From positions 1 through 33,165 of the forward strand of contig DEQO01000040.1 in NCBI GenBank assembly GCA_002360495.1: DNA of 33,165 bases, read 5' to 3'. The translations under genes and the position numbers were made by a program. The notes beneath the pieces were generated by a model that worked only from the letters and a program-made list of their open reading frames with translations, did not search any database and was not told the DNA's origin. Position 1 is the first letter of the stretch; the number at the start of each line of letters is the position of its first letter. The DNA comes from Flavobacteriales bacterium UBA3364. GTDB lineage: Bacteria > Bacteroidota > Bacteroidia > Flavobacteriales_F > PHOS-HE28. Below, in pieces: positions 1 to 7,420 of the stretch.

Positions 1-705
1 GTCGCCCACGTTGTCGGCGATGGTCGCAGGGTTGCGTGCATCGTCCTCCGGAATACCGGCTTCCACTTTTCCAACGAGATCGGCGCCTACATCGGCGGCC
101 TTGGTGTAGATACCACCACCAACACGCGCAAAGAGTGCGATGGATTCAGCGCCCAGGCTGAAGCCGGCGAGTACTTCCAGACATTGCATCATCTGGTGGC
201 CATTGGCGCCGCCATCGGTCACGTACATGCCAAGGAATACGATGAAGAGAGAGCTCAGACCCAATACGGCGAGGCCGGCCACACCGAGGCCCATCACCGT
301 ACCACCCGTGAAGCTCACACTGAGGCCTTTGGCGAGGCTGGTGCGCGCGGCTTGCGTCGTGCGCACATTCGCTTTGGTGGCGATGCTCATGCCGATCCAG
401 CCAGCGAGCGCGCTGAAGAACGCACCAATGAGGAATGCCACAGCGATCACCCAGTCGGTATGCTCCGCCACAGCAGAAAGCTCAGCACTCCAGGCGAGCA
501 GCACAGCGGCGATCACAGCGAATACACCGAGGACCTTCCATTCGGCCTTCAAGAATGCGCTGGCACCCCGGGCGATAAAACCCGCCAACTCCTTCATGTT
601 GGCGTCACCAGCGTCCTGTTTGTTCACCCACATGGCCTTGCCGATCATCACCACAAGGCCCACTACACCCATCAGGGGGATGTAGTACATCAATTCACTT
701 CCCAT
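1..705 (-). CDS. hppA: Membrane-bound ion-pumping pyrophosphatase, N-terminal 235 residues (partial)
   Basis: This is the start of a membrane pyrophosphatase that couples hydrolysis of pyrophosphate to export of Na+ or H+ across the inner membrane. The frame runs open from an ATG at 705 to the window edge, so only 235 residues (of a usual 700 or more) are visible. Several hydrophobic helices are followed by the family's pyrophosphate-binding signature, D205 with seven residues to K213 and then E215 (DVGADLVGKVE), then PEDDARNPATIADNVGD at the very edge. These are family hallmarks, so the assignment is firm. The K+ dependence and the ion pumped are set by residues outside the window. It is transcribed in the same direction as pdhB, 174 bp downstream of it, but a repeat hairpin lies between them. 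Confidence 0.95.
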   Translation of the reverse strand, partial: MGSELMYYIPLMGVVGLVVMIGKAMWVNKQDAGDANMKELAGFIARGASAFLKAEWKVLGVFAVIAAVLLAWSAELSAVAEHTDWVIAVAFLIGAFFSALAGWIGMSIATKANVRTTQAARTSLAKGLSVSFTGGTVMGLGVAGLAVLGLSSLFIVFLGMYVTDGGANGHQMMQCLEVLAGFSLGAESIALFARVGGGIYTKAADVGADLVGKVEAGIPEDDARNPATIADNVGD

Positions 706-794
706 CTTGTCTTTTCGTGTTGTGTATGTTCTTGTCCGTCAGCGCGTTCCGTCCCCGTTGGACGAAAGCGGGCGCGAAAATAGGAAACGTGGTG

Positions 795-877
795 GAACTC
801 AGGGTGCAGGGGGAGAAAGGCGAAGAGGCAAGAGCGGGGGCATCTGCCTCCTGGTCCTGCCCCTGCACTTTGAGTTC
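795..877. repeat. Intergenic inverted repeat (family A, copy 1) after pdhB
   Basis: An imperfect hairpin lies 2 bp beyond the pdhB stop. The left arm 795-815 and the reverse complement of the right arm 857-877 match at 18 of 21 positions (GAACTCA..GTGCAGGGG.AG). Read on the minus strand, the pdhB-proximal 30 nt (844-873) match 5276-5305, the 3' side of etfA, at 26 of 30 positions. It is therefore a dispersed repeat and not only a local terminator. It may stop or stabilise the pdhB transcript. The function is inferred. Confidence 0.75.
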
Positions 878-879
878 GG

Positions 880-1863
880 CTATTTCACCACATACATCAC
901 CTCCTTCACGGCCTTCACCACACGGGGTACGCTGGGGAGCGATGCATCGATGAGCGTAGGCGTGAACGGCAGAGGCACATCGGCCTGGTTCACACGGAAG
1001 ACGGGTGCATCGAGGAAATCGAAGGCGTCCTTCTGCACGCGGTAGGCGATCTCGCTGCTGATGCTGGCGACGGGCCAATTCTCGTCCACCACGACCAAGC
1101 GATTGGTCTTCTTCACGCTCTTGATGATGGTGGCGTAGTCCATGGGGCGGATGGTGCGCAGGTCGATGACCTCGGCGTCGATGCCTTCCTTCTTCAGTTC
1201 TTCCGCAGCGCCCAAGGCGACCTTCATCATTTTCCCGAAGGATACGATGGTGACATCCTTGCCTTCGCGCGCGATGCTGGCCACACCGATGGGAAGCAGG
1301 TATTCGCCGTCGGGGATCTCGCCCTTATCGCCGTACATGCGTTCGCTCTCCATGAAGAGGACCGGGTCGTTGTCGCGGATCGCGGCTTTGAGCAAGCCCT
1401 TGGCATCATAGGGATTGCTTGGCGTGACCACCTTGAGGCCCGGCACGTTGGCGTACATGGCCTCGAAACTCTGGCTGTGCGTGGCGGCGAGCTGTCCGGC
1501 ACTGCCGTTACCTCCGCGGAACACGATGGGTACATGGAACTGACCGCCGCTCATCTGCAACATCTTCGCCGCGTGGTTGATGATCTGGTCGCTGGCCAGT
1601 ACGGCGAAGTTCCACGTCATGAACTCGATGATGGGGCGCAGGCCGTTCATGGCAGCACCCACACCGATGGCGGTGAAGCCCAGTTCGGCGATCGGCGTAT
1701 CGATGATGCGCTTGGGACCGAATTCCGCCAGCATGCCCTTGCTCACCTTATAGGCACCGTCGTATTCAGCGACTTCCTCACCCATGAGGAAGACGTTGGG
1801 ATCACGACGCATTTCTTCGCTCATCGCCTCGTTCAGGGCTTCGCGGAATTGGACGGTTCGCAT
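880..1863 (-). CDS. pdhB: Pyruvate dehydrogenase E1 component, beta subunit
   Basis: This is the beta subunit of the thiamine-diphosphate-dependent E1 enzyme that decarboxylates pyruvate and passes the acetyl group to lipoyl-E2 to make acetyl-CoA. The 327-residue length is typical of stand-alone E1-beta. The protein opens with MRTVQFREALNEAMSEEM, has the conserved MGEEVAEYDGAYKVSKGM segment and the family-typical IIEFMTWNFA and THSQSFEAMYANVPGLKVV stretches, and ends with a transketolase C-terminal domain (VTIVSFGKMM onward). Pyruvate specificity over a branched-chain or acetoin enzyme is judged from overall resemblance. No E1-alpha or E2 gene is visible, so the complex is encoded at more than one locus. 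The ATG at 1863 is the natural start. Confidence 0.93.
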   Translation of the reverse strand: MRTVQFREALNEAMSEEMRRDPNVFLMGEEVAEYDGAYKVSKGMLAEFGPKRIIDTPIAELGFTAIGVGAAMNGLRPIIEFMTWNFAVLASDQIINHAAKMLQMSGGQFHVPIVFRGGNGSAGQLAATHSQSFEAMYANVPGLKVVTPSNPYDAKGLLKAAIRDNDPVLFMESERMYGDKGEIPDGEYLLPIGVASIAREGKDVTIVSFGKMMKVALGAAEELKKEGIDAEVIDLRTIRPMDYATIIKSVKKTNRLVVVDENWPVASISSEIAYRVQKDAFDFLDAPVFRVNQADVPLPFTPTLIDASLPSVPRVVKAVKEVMYVVK

Positions 1864-1950
1864 GCTGGGAAAGGTTCAACGCTCAAGCCCAAATTCCAAG
1901 TCCCAACTGGAGGACCGGACATTGACCGTGGCGGGACGAAGGTAACAAGG

Positions 1951-3318
1951 CTACTCGCGCACGAAGCGGACCACCCGCGTGGCGCCATCGGCCTGCACAC
2001 GGACGAAATACGCGCCTGCATGCAGCCCGGAGACGTCCACACCCATCTTACGGGCATTACCGATGGTACGCTGGAGCACCTCTCGACCGGTCATGTCCAA
2101 GATGGTGAGCGTGGCGTTCTGCGCTGCACGTCCCAATTCCACGTTCAAGACATCCGAAACAGGGACCGGCCATAGGCTGAACAGCGGAAGTTGGCGTTCC
2201 TCCATCCCGATGGTGGTGACATCGTAACAATCGCTCATTGCCGTGCAGCCCTGGTCCACGATAACAGCATAACTGCCCACCGCAGTGGCTTGGTAATACT
2301 GTCCGGTGGCACCTGGAATGGGTGCATTATCGTTGTTGCAATCGACCCATTGCCAAGCGGCACCGGAAGCAGTTGAAATGAGGGTGTTACCGTTCTGGAC
2401 AACGCTCGTGTTCACCTCACCGGGTACAAGGGTCAGGATCACCGTTGAATCGCAGCCGCTACTGGAGGTGAAGGTTGCAGTGTAGCTGCCGGGTTCGGTG
2501 AGCTCCTGCCCGTTGAATTCGTAGCTCTCCCCCTCACAAAGCGACGCTTCGACCGCAACCCCGATAACAGCCCCGGCGACGAAATTGCTCGTTGATCCGG
2601 TAAGTCCGAACCCTTCCAAGGTACCATCGGCGTTGCCCATCTGGTCGGTAAGGGCGGTGATGGCCGTATTGTTGCCACCAGCAATCCCCTGGTCCATGTC
2701 GTAGTACAATTCAAGTCCGGGAGCCGTGCCATCGATGTGTGAAGAAGCGAGGCATTCCACATCCTCAATGGAAAGCGCTGTACTCCAAAGGCCCACCTCA
2801 TCCACCTGCCCGCTAAAGGTGAAGTTGTCCCCGTTGTAGACCAGGTTGCCGATGCGGAACGTCCCGGATGTGCTTGTGATCCCACCCGAAGCGGCAGTGA
2901 ACGCGATCTCGGACCCGTTGAGATACAGGAGCAACTCCGTGCCGTTGTACACGAGCGCGAGATGTTGCCAGGTGTCGTAGATCAATCCCGGTGCTGTCAA
3001 TGAGAATGCTATGTCGTTGCTGTTCCGGAAGCGGGCCTCGATCTCGTTGGTGTCATCCAGCCTCAGCAGGTAAAAATCGGCCTCCATTTCGTCGCGCAGC
3101 CCGGCGATACCATTATGGCCAAGACCTTCGGACGGCCTAACCCAGCAGGTCAAACTGAAACCGGACGCTCCGGCAATGAGGGCGGATGCATTGTCCACGA
3201 TCACCTCGTCATCAACACCGTCGAAGTCCAGGGCGTTCTGGTCTTGGGCATAGGCGGAGGCCACTGATAACAAGCTCACACACAGGGCGAAGCAGACTTG
3301 GCGTAGGGTTTTTCGCAT
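1951..3318 (-). CDS. Secreted LamG-domain protein with T9SS sorting tail
   Basis: This is an exported protein of 455 residues, probably cell-surface or released. The ATG at 3318 is chosen because it starts a clear signal peptide (MRKTLRQVCFALCVSLLSV, cleavage near AYAQ). An open extension upstream to 3555 would bury the signal and run across the etfB promoter and start. After the signal comes a LamG/concanavalin-like jelly-roll domain, roughly residues 25-210 (ALDFDGVDDEVIVDNA start, DTWQHLALVYNGTELLLYLNG core). Next is a CEGESYEFNGQ...GCDSTV repeat typical of Bacteroidota surface proteins, then a second Ig-like stretch. The last 75 or so residues form a T9SS sorting domain (FSLWPVPVSDVLNVEL ... 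GLHAGAYFVRVQ). The ligand is unknown. It sits between pdhB and etfB and is divergent from etfB. Confidence 0.88.
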   Translation of the reverse strand: MRKTLRQVCFALCVSLLSVASAYAQDQNALDFDGVDDEVIVDNASALIAGASGFSLTCWVRPSEGLGHNGIAGLRDEMEADFYLLRLDDTNEIEARFRNSNDIAFSLTAPGLIYDTWQHLALVYNGTELLLYLNGSEIAFTAASGGITSTSGTFRIGNLVYNGDNFTFSGQVDEVGLWSTALSIEDVECLASSHIDGTAPGLELYYDMDQGIAGGNNTAITALTDQMGNADGTLEGFGLTGSTSNFVAGAVIGVAVEASLCEGESYEFNGQELTEPGSYTATFTSSSGCDSTVILTLVPGEVNTSVVQNGNTLISTASGAAWQWVDCNNDNAPIPGATGQYYQATAVGSYAVIVDQGCTAMSDCYDVTTIGMEERQLPLFSLWPVPVSDVLNVELGRAAQNATLTILDMTGREVLQRTIGNARKMGVDVSGLHAGAYFVRVQADGATRVVRFVRE

Positions 3319-3415
3319 GGAGGTGGGGTTTGAGCAAAGACGGGACGACCCAAAGAAAGGACGCCTCGTGGACGCACACAACCTGTGAACAGGTGGGACA
3401 GGAACCATGGCTGTG

Positions 3416-3423
3416 TAAGTTTG
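3416..3423 (+). promoter_or_regulatory. Putative -7 box of the etfB promoter
   Basis: TAAGTTTG is an exact match to the Bacteroidota sigma-factor -7 consensus TAnnTTTG and lies 25 to 31 nt before the two candidate etfB starts, in the divergent gap with the LamG gene. No convincing -33 TTTG was found at the expected distance. Confidence 0.5.
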
Positions 3424-3448
3424 CCGCCCGCTGGAGAAGCATCCAGTA

Positions 3449-4198
3449 ATGCCCATGAAGATCCTTGTCCTTCTTAGCCAGGTGCCCGATACGACAGCCC
3501 GTATCGCCTTCACCAATGGCAATACGCAATTCGACACCGCCGGTGTCACCTTCATTGTGAACCCTTACGACGAGTGGTACGCACTGGTGCGGGCACTTGA
3601 ACTGAAAGAGGCCGCTGGGGCTGGTTCCGTCACGACCATCACCGTCGGCGGGACTGATACGGAAGCCACGATCCGCAAAGGCCTGGCCATCGGTGCCGAT
3701 GAGGCCGTGCGCGTGGACGTGCAACCGACGGAAGCTCTGCAGGTAGCCGAGCAGGTAGCCGCCTATGCCAGGGACAAGGGCTTCGACTTGATCATCGCCG
3801 GCAAGGAGACCATCGATCACAACGGCGGACAAGTAGGCGGCATGGTAGCCGAACTGCTCGACCTGCCCTACGTACCGCTCGTGAGCAAGCTGGACATCGG
3901 CGGAGGCAAGGCCACCGTTGAGCGGGATGTACCCGGAGGTATCGAAGTGCTCGAGGCGTCCCTCCCACTCGTGCTCAGTGCTGCAAAAGGCATGGCCGAG
4001 CAGCGCATCCCGAACATGCGCGGCATCATGGCGGCACGCACCAAACCGTTGACCGTTGTGCCTGCCGCCCCTACTGATAACGTTGCCAATACGACCATCT
4101 TCGAACTGCCGCCTGCGAAGGGTGCCGTGAAGATGATCCCTGCCGAAGACGCCGGGAAGTTGATCGAACTGTTGCACACCGAAGCCAAAGTGATCTAA
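3449..4198 (+). CDS. etfB: Electron transfer flavoprotein, beta subunit
   Basis: This is the beta subunit of the soluble heterodimeric ETF, which collects electrons from acyl-CoA and related dehydrogenases and passes them to a membrane quinone oxidoreductase. In known ETFs the beta chain binds AMP and supports the FAD-bearing alpha chain. It has 249 residues, the usual size, starting MPMKILVLLSQVPDTTARI. The second Met (3455) is an equally good start and closer to the family norm. Conserved beta-subunit segments include VNPYDEWYALVRALELKE, DLIIAGKETIDHNGGQVGGM and LPLVLSAAKGMAEQRIPNMRGIM. etfA follows after 135 bp, so the pair is probably co-transcribed. No ETF:quinone oxidoreductase is in the window. 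Confidence 0.95.
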   Translation: MPMKILVLLSQVPDTTARIAFTNGNTQFDTAGVTFIVNPYDEWYALVRALELKEAAGAGSVTTITVGGTDTEATIRKGLAIGADEAVRVDVQPTEALQVAEQVAAYARDKGFDLIIAGKETIDHNGGQVGGMVAELLDLPYVPLVSKLDIGGGKATVERDVPGGIEVLEASLPLVLSAAKGMAEQRIPNMRGIMAARTKPLTVVPAAPTDNVANTTIFELPPAKGAVKMIPAEDAGKLIELLHTEAKVI

Positions 4199-4333
4199 GA
4201 GGAGTTCCTGGTTGTTGGTTGTCGGACAAGTAGACTTCAACAGCAGCCGAACAACGATGGACCAGCAGCCCGGATGTCCAACAGGTAAGAGTCAACGGAC
4301 CGGCCCAAACGCCCTCCTTAAGCACCATCCCAA

Positions 4334-5272
4334 ATGAGCGTTCTAGTATTCATCGATACCCGGGGTGATAAGATCCCCAAAGCCGCCCAGGAAGCCGTGA
4401 CCTACGCCAGCAAACTGGCCGGTGGTCCTGTTACCGCCGTGACCTTCGGCAATGCGCAAGGTCTTGACGCGTTGGGCGCCAACGGCGCAGCCAAAGTGAT
4501 CGTAGCCCGCAACGTTCCTGGTCTTGACGGACAGCAGCTGACGAAGCTTGTCGCGGACATCGCAGCGAAGGAAGGCGCGAACACGATCGTCTGCGTTCAT
4601 GACGGAACGGGCAAGGCCGTTGCACCCCGGCTCGCCGCGAAGCTCAAGGCCGGTCATGTGGCCGGAGCGTTGGGTGTTCCGGATGGCAACCGTTTCAAAC
4701 GGAACGTCTTCAGTGGCAAAGCCCAGGCTTGGCTGGAAGTGACCAGCACAAAAAAGGTGATCAGCTTGATGCCGAATTCGATCCCGATCGGCAAGGACGG
4801 CGGTCCGGCGACCGTCGAGGAATTCAGTGGTGATCTTGGCCCTGCGCGCATCGCGCTGAAAGAAATGCGCAAGGCCGGGGCAGGCATTCCCCTACCCGAG
4901 GCCGAGATCGTCGTGAGCGCTGGCCGGGGCATGAAAGGCCCCGAACACTGGGCGCCAGTGGAGGAACTTGCCACCTTGCTCGGCGGAGCCACGGCTTGCA
5001 GTCGCCCCGTGGCCGATATGCATTGGCGCCCGCACCACGAGCACGTGGGCCAGACCGGCGTGGCCATCCGCCCGAACTGCTACATCGCCGTCGGCATCAG
5101 CGGCGCCATCCAGCACCTCGCCGGGGTGAACCAGAGCAAAGTGATCGCCGTGATCAACAAGGATCCGGAGGCACCGTTCTTCAAGGCTGCGGACTATGGG
5201 ATCGTGGGCGATGCGTTCGAGATCCTCCCGAAGCTGATCGACGCGGCGAAGAAGCTGAACGCGGAACGGTAG
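4334..5272 (+). CDS. etfA: Electron transfer flavoprotein, alpha subunit
   Basis: This is the FAD-binding alpha subunit and partner of the etfB product. The 312 residues are the normal length. The N-terminal half (MSVLVFIDTRGDKIPKAAQE) is the variable nucleotide-fold domain. The C-terminal third carries the ETF-alpha FAD signature (AVGISGAIQHLAGVNQSK followed by VIAVINKDPEAPFFKAADYG). The ATG at 4334 follows an unremarkable leader with no strong Shine-Dalgarno, as is usual in Bacteroidota. The 135-bp gap after etfB has no ORF and no clear terminator. A family A repeat hairpin begins 3 bp after the stop codon. Confidence 0.95.
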   Translation: MSVLVFIDTRGDKIPKAAQEAVTYASKLAGGPVTAVTFGNAQGLDALGANGAAKVIVARNVPGLDGQQLTKLVADIAAKEGANTIVCVHDGTGKAVAPRLAAKLKAGHVAGALGVPDGNRFKRNVFSGKAQAWLEVTSTKKVISLMPNSIPIGKDGGPATVEEFSGDLGPARIALKEMRKAGAGIPLPEAEIVVSAGRGMKGPEHWAPVEELATLLGGATACSRPVADMHWRPHHEHVGQTGVAIRPNCYIAVGISGAIQHLAGVNQSKVIAVINKDPEAPFFKAADYGIVGDAFEILPKLIDAAKKLNAER

Positions 5273-5275
5273 GGA

Positions 5276-5317
5276 TCAAGGTGCAGGGGCAGGAGCAGGT
5301 GGCATTGCCCCTGTACC
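5276..5317. repeat. Intergenic inverted repeat (family A, copy 2) after etfA
   Basis: This is a hairpin immediately downstream of the etfA stop. GGTGCAGGGGCA at 5280-5291 pairs with TGCCCCTGTACC at 5306-5317 (11 of 12). A further pyrimidine-rich tract (CTGCCCTTGCTCCTTT) continues to about 5333. Positions 5276-5305 match the pdhB 3' flank (844-873, minus strand) at 26 of 30 positions and in the same orientation relative to the upstream gene. It probably acts as a terminator or 3'-end stabiliser. It lacks a clean U-tract. Confidence 0.72.
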
Positions 5318-5358
5318 TGCCCTTGCTCCTTTCAGCCTGACAACTCGCAACTACACCC

Positions 5359-5366
5359 TATCTTCA
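5359..5366 (+). promoter_or_regulatory. Possible -7 box for the BFN gene
   Basis: TATCTTCA resembles TAnnTTTG (two mismatches) and lies 12 nt before the ATG at 5379, just after the repeat hairpin. It would give a very short leader. The support is the motif position only. Confidence 0.3.
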
Positions 5367-5378
5367 CGGCCCCGCCGC

Positions 5379-5975
5379 ATGGACAAGGTCGAGTTACGCT
5401 TTCTTCGGATCACGTACAGCCATACGCACGCGGGTGCCTATGCATTGATCCTGTCCGAGGTGGAAGGCGACCGCCGCCTGCCGATCATCATCGGAGGTGT
5501 TGAAGCACAGGCCATCGCGATCCAGGTGGAGAACATCAAGCCCGCCCGGCCGCTTACCCACGACCTCTTCAAGAACCTGAGCGACACGTTGAACATCTCC
5601 CTCAAAGAGGTGATCATCAACGACCTGGTCGAAGGGATCTTCCATGCCAAGCTGGTGCTGGAACAGGACGGGAAGGAAGTGGAGATCGATGCGCGCAGCA
5701 GCGATGCGATCGCCCTTGCCTTGCGGTTCGATTGTACCATCTACACCTACGAATTCATCCTGAGCGCTGCTGGACTGAAGGTGGAGGAAGGCGAAGAAGC
5801 CGAACCCGAAAGCTCCCCTGAACCGAAAGGAAAGGGGAAAGGCGAGAAAAAGGCCGCTGCCGCCATGACGATCGAGGAGTTACGCTCCAAATTGGAGGAG
5901 GCCCTTGATAACGAGGACTACGAACGCGCCTCCAAGATCCGCGACGAGATCAAGAAGCGCGAGGGAACGAACTGA
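5379..5975 (+). CDS. Bifunctional nuclease (BFN/DUF151) family protein with C-terminal UVR motif
   Basis: This is a 198-residue cytosolic protein. Residues 1-135 or so form the BFN/DUF151 domain (LRITYSHTHAGAYALILSEV, RRLPIIIGGVEAQAIAIQ, DARSSDAIALALRFDC), named from plant proteins with reported DNase/RNase activity. The bacterial role is not established. A low-complexity acidic and lysine linker (about 138-162) joins it to a UVR/UvrB-UvrC motif (residues 163-196, MTIEELRSKLEEALDNEDYE), a helical hairpin used for protein contacts in UvrB, UvrC and Clp-associated adaptors. This two-part form is common in Bacteroidota. The gene follows etfA and converges on the permease at 6011, with only 35 bp between the stop codons. 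Confidence 0.88.
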   Translation: MDKVELRFLRITYSHTHAGAYALILSEVEGDRRLPIIIGGVEAQAIAIQVENIKPARPLTHDLFKNLSDTLNISLKEVIINDLVEGIFHAKLVLEQDGKEVEIDARSSDAIALALRFDCTIYTYEFILSAAGLKVEEGEEAEPESSPEPKGKGKGEKKAAAAMTIEELRSKLEEALDNEDYERASKIRDEIKKREGTN

Positions 5976-6010
5976 GGCTGGCTCAACAACTGCCTTCTAG
6001 GGGTGTGGTC

Positions 6011-7411
6011 CTATTGCATCCCCTTTGTACGCATCGTGGCGAAGTAGACCACGGCTCCAAGGCCAATGATCACCAAACTCCCCAGGGTGAAGCTCGGCTT
6101 GGTGACCAACAGGTTCAAACAGAAGCCGAGGGCACAGATGATGTAGAGCACGGGTACCAACGGATAGCCAAAGGCACGATAAGGCCGCTCCGTTCCCGGT
6201 TCGCGTTTGCGCAAGATGAAAATGCCAGCGATGGTCACGATGTAGAAGAGCAAGGATGCGAACGTGGCATAGTCCAATAGATCACCATAGGTGCCACTGA
6301 AGCAGAGCACGCACGACCAGATGCACTGCACCCAGAGCGCCCATTGCGGAACACCCCGTTTGCTCAACTCCCCGGCCTGCTTGAGGAACAGGCCCTCCTT
6401 CGCCATGGCGTAGTACATCCGTGGGCCAACGAGCACGTAACCGTTGATGCAACCGAAGGTGCTGATCATGATGAGGATGGCCATGACCGAAACGGCCGCA
6501 GGACCCATGATCACCTGTGCCGCGGCAGTGCCTACCCGATCGGCCTCGGCGTGCATGATGCCTTCGTTGGGCAGCAGCGCCAGGTAGGTGATGTTGGCGA
6601 GCACATACAGCGCCGTTACCATGAAGGTGCCAAGCGCCAGACTGCGCGGGATGTTGCGCTGCGGTTCCTTGATCTCGCCTGCGATGAAGGTGACACTGTT
6701 CCAGCCATCGCTGCTGAAGAGCGAACCGACCATGGCGACACCCAACGCGCTCAAAAGTGCCATACCCGTAAGTGGACTGATGGCCCCATCCTTCCCGAGA
6801 CTGAACGCATCCCAGCCCTGGCCGAAGTTGGTGGCAAGCACATCCGTTCCCGATCCCACGGCGAGACCTACGACGATCAACGCCATCACCGCCACGATCT
6901 TCGCCGTGGTGAAGATGGTGGTGAACGTCTTGCTGCTCTCCACGCCGCGCGTATTGAAGAGGGTGAGCAAAAGGATCGCTGAAACGGCGTAGACCTGCGC
7001 TGAGCTGACCTTCACGAAGCCCAGATCCACCAGGATGTTCTCCGGTGAAAGCACCGGGAAGAAGACCGCGCTGAACTTCGCGAAAGCCACGGCCACCGCA
7101 GCGATGATGCCCGACGTGATCACCGTGAAGGCCGTCCAGCCATAGAGGAAGGCCGTCAGCTTTCCGTAGGCGCGTTGCAGGTATACGAACTGGCCGCCCG
7201 CTTTCGGCATCATGCCCGCGAGTTCACCGTAGCTCAGGGCAGCCAGAACGGTCAACACGCCGGCGACGACCCACGCGACAAGCATCCACGCTGGTGAACC
7301 GAGATCGCGCAACATGCCCGCGCTTACGATGAAGATGCCGGAGCCGATCATGGAACCGGCCACGAGCATGGTGGCGTCCCAGAGGCCGAGCGAGCGGTGG
7401 AAGTTGCCCAT
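6011..7411 (-). CDS. APC-superfamily amino acid permease (LAT/SteT-like)
   Basis: This is an inner-membrane amino acid transporter of 466 residues with about 12 hydrophobic helices. The helix-1 substrate motif GSMIGSGIF is at residues 19-27, within MGNFHRSLGLWDATMLVAGS. Other APC hallmarks are GGQFVYLQRAYGK after helix 2, the FSSDGWNSVTFIAGEIKEPQRNIPRSL loop and a short C-terminal tail. The overall look is closest to the LAT-type exchangers (for example serine/threonine exchanger SteT). The substrate cannot be read from sequence. The gene lies 9 bp downstream of another APC permease on the same strand, which implies one transcript with two transporters. It is convergent with the BFN gene. Confidence 0.88.
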   Translation of the reverse strand: MGNFHRSLGLWDATMLVAGSMIGSGIFIVSAGMLRDLGSPAWMLVAWVVAGVLTVLAALSYGELAGMMPKAGGQFVYLQRAYGKLTAFLYGWTAFTVITSGIIAAVAVAFAKFSAVFFPVLSPENILVDLGFVKVSSAQVYAVSAILLLTLFNTRGVESSKTFTTIFTTAKIVAVMALIVVGLAVGSGTDVLATNFGQGWDAFSLGKDGAISPLTGMALLSALGVAMVGSLFSSDGWNSVTFIAGEIKEPQRNIPRSLALGTFMVTALYVLANITYLALLPNEGIMHAEADRVGTAAAQVIMGPAAVSVMAILIMISTFGCINGYVLVGPRMYYAMAKEGLFLKQAGELSKRGVPQWALWVQCIWSCVLCFSGTYGDLLDYATFASLLFYIVTIAGIFILRKREPGTERPYRAFGYPLVPVLYIICALGFCLNLLVTKPSFTLGSLVIIGLGAVVYFATMRTKGMQ

Positions 7412-7420
7412 GCGTTCAGC

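Noticed and set aside
184..783. Plus-strand open frame over the window start
   Set aside because: It is antisense to the membrane pyrophosphatase, whose minus-strand translation carries the pyrophosphate-binding signature.
3319..3555. Upstream extension of the LamG gene
   Set aside because: It would place 79 residues before an evident signal peptide and overlap the etfB promoter and start.
4199..4333. Possible regulatory RNA in the etfB-etfA gap
   Set aside because: Only short, weak complementary stretches (CCTG/CAGG words) are visible. There is no stable hairpin or conserved riboswitch core.
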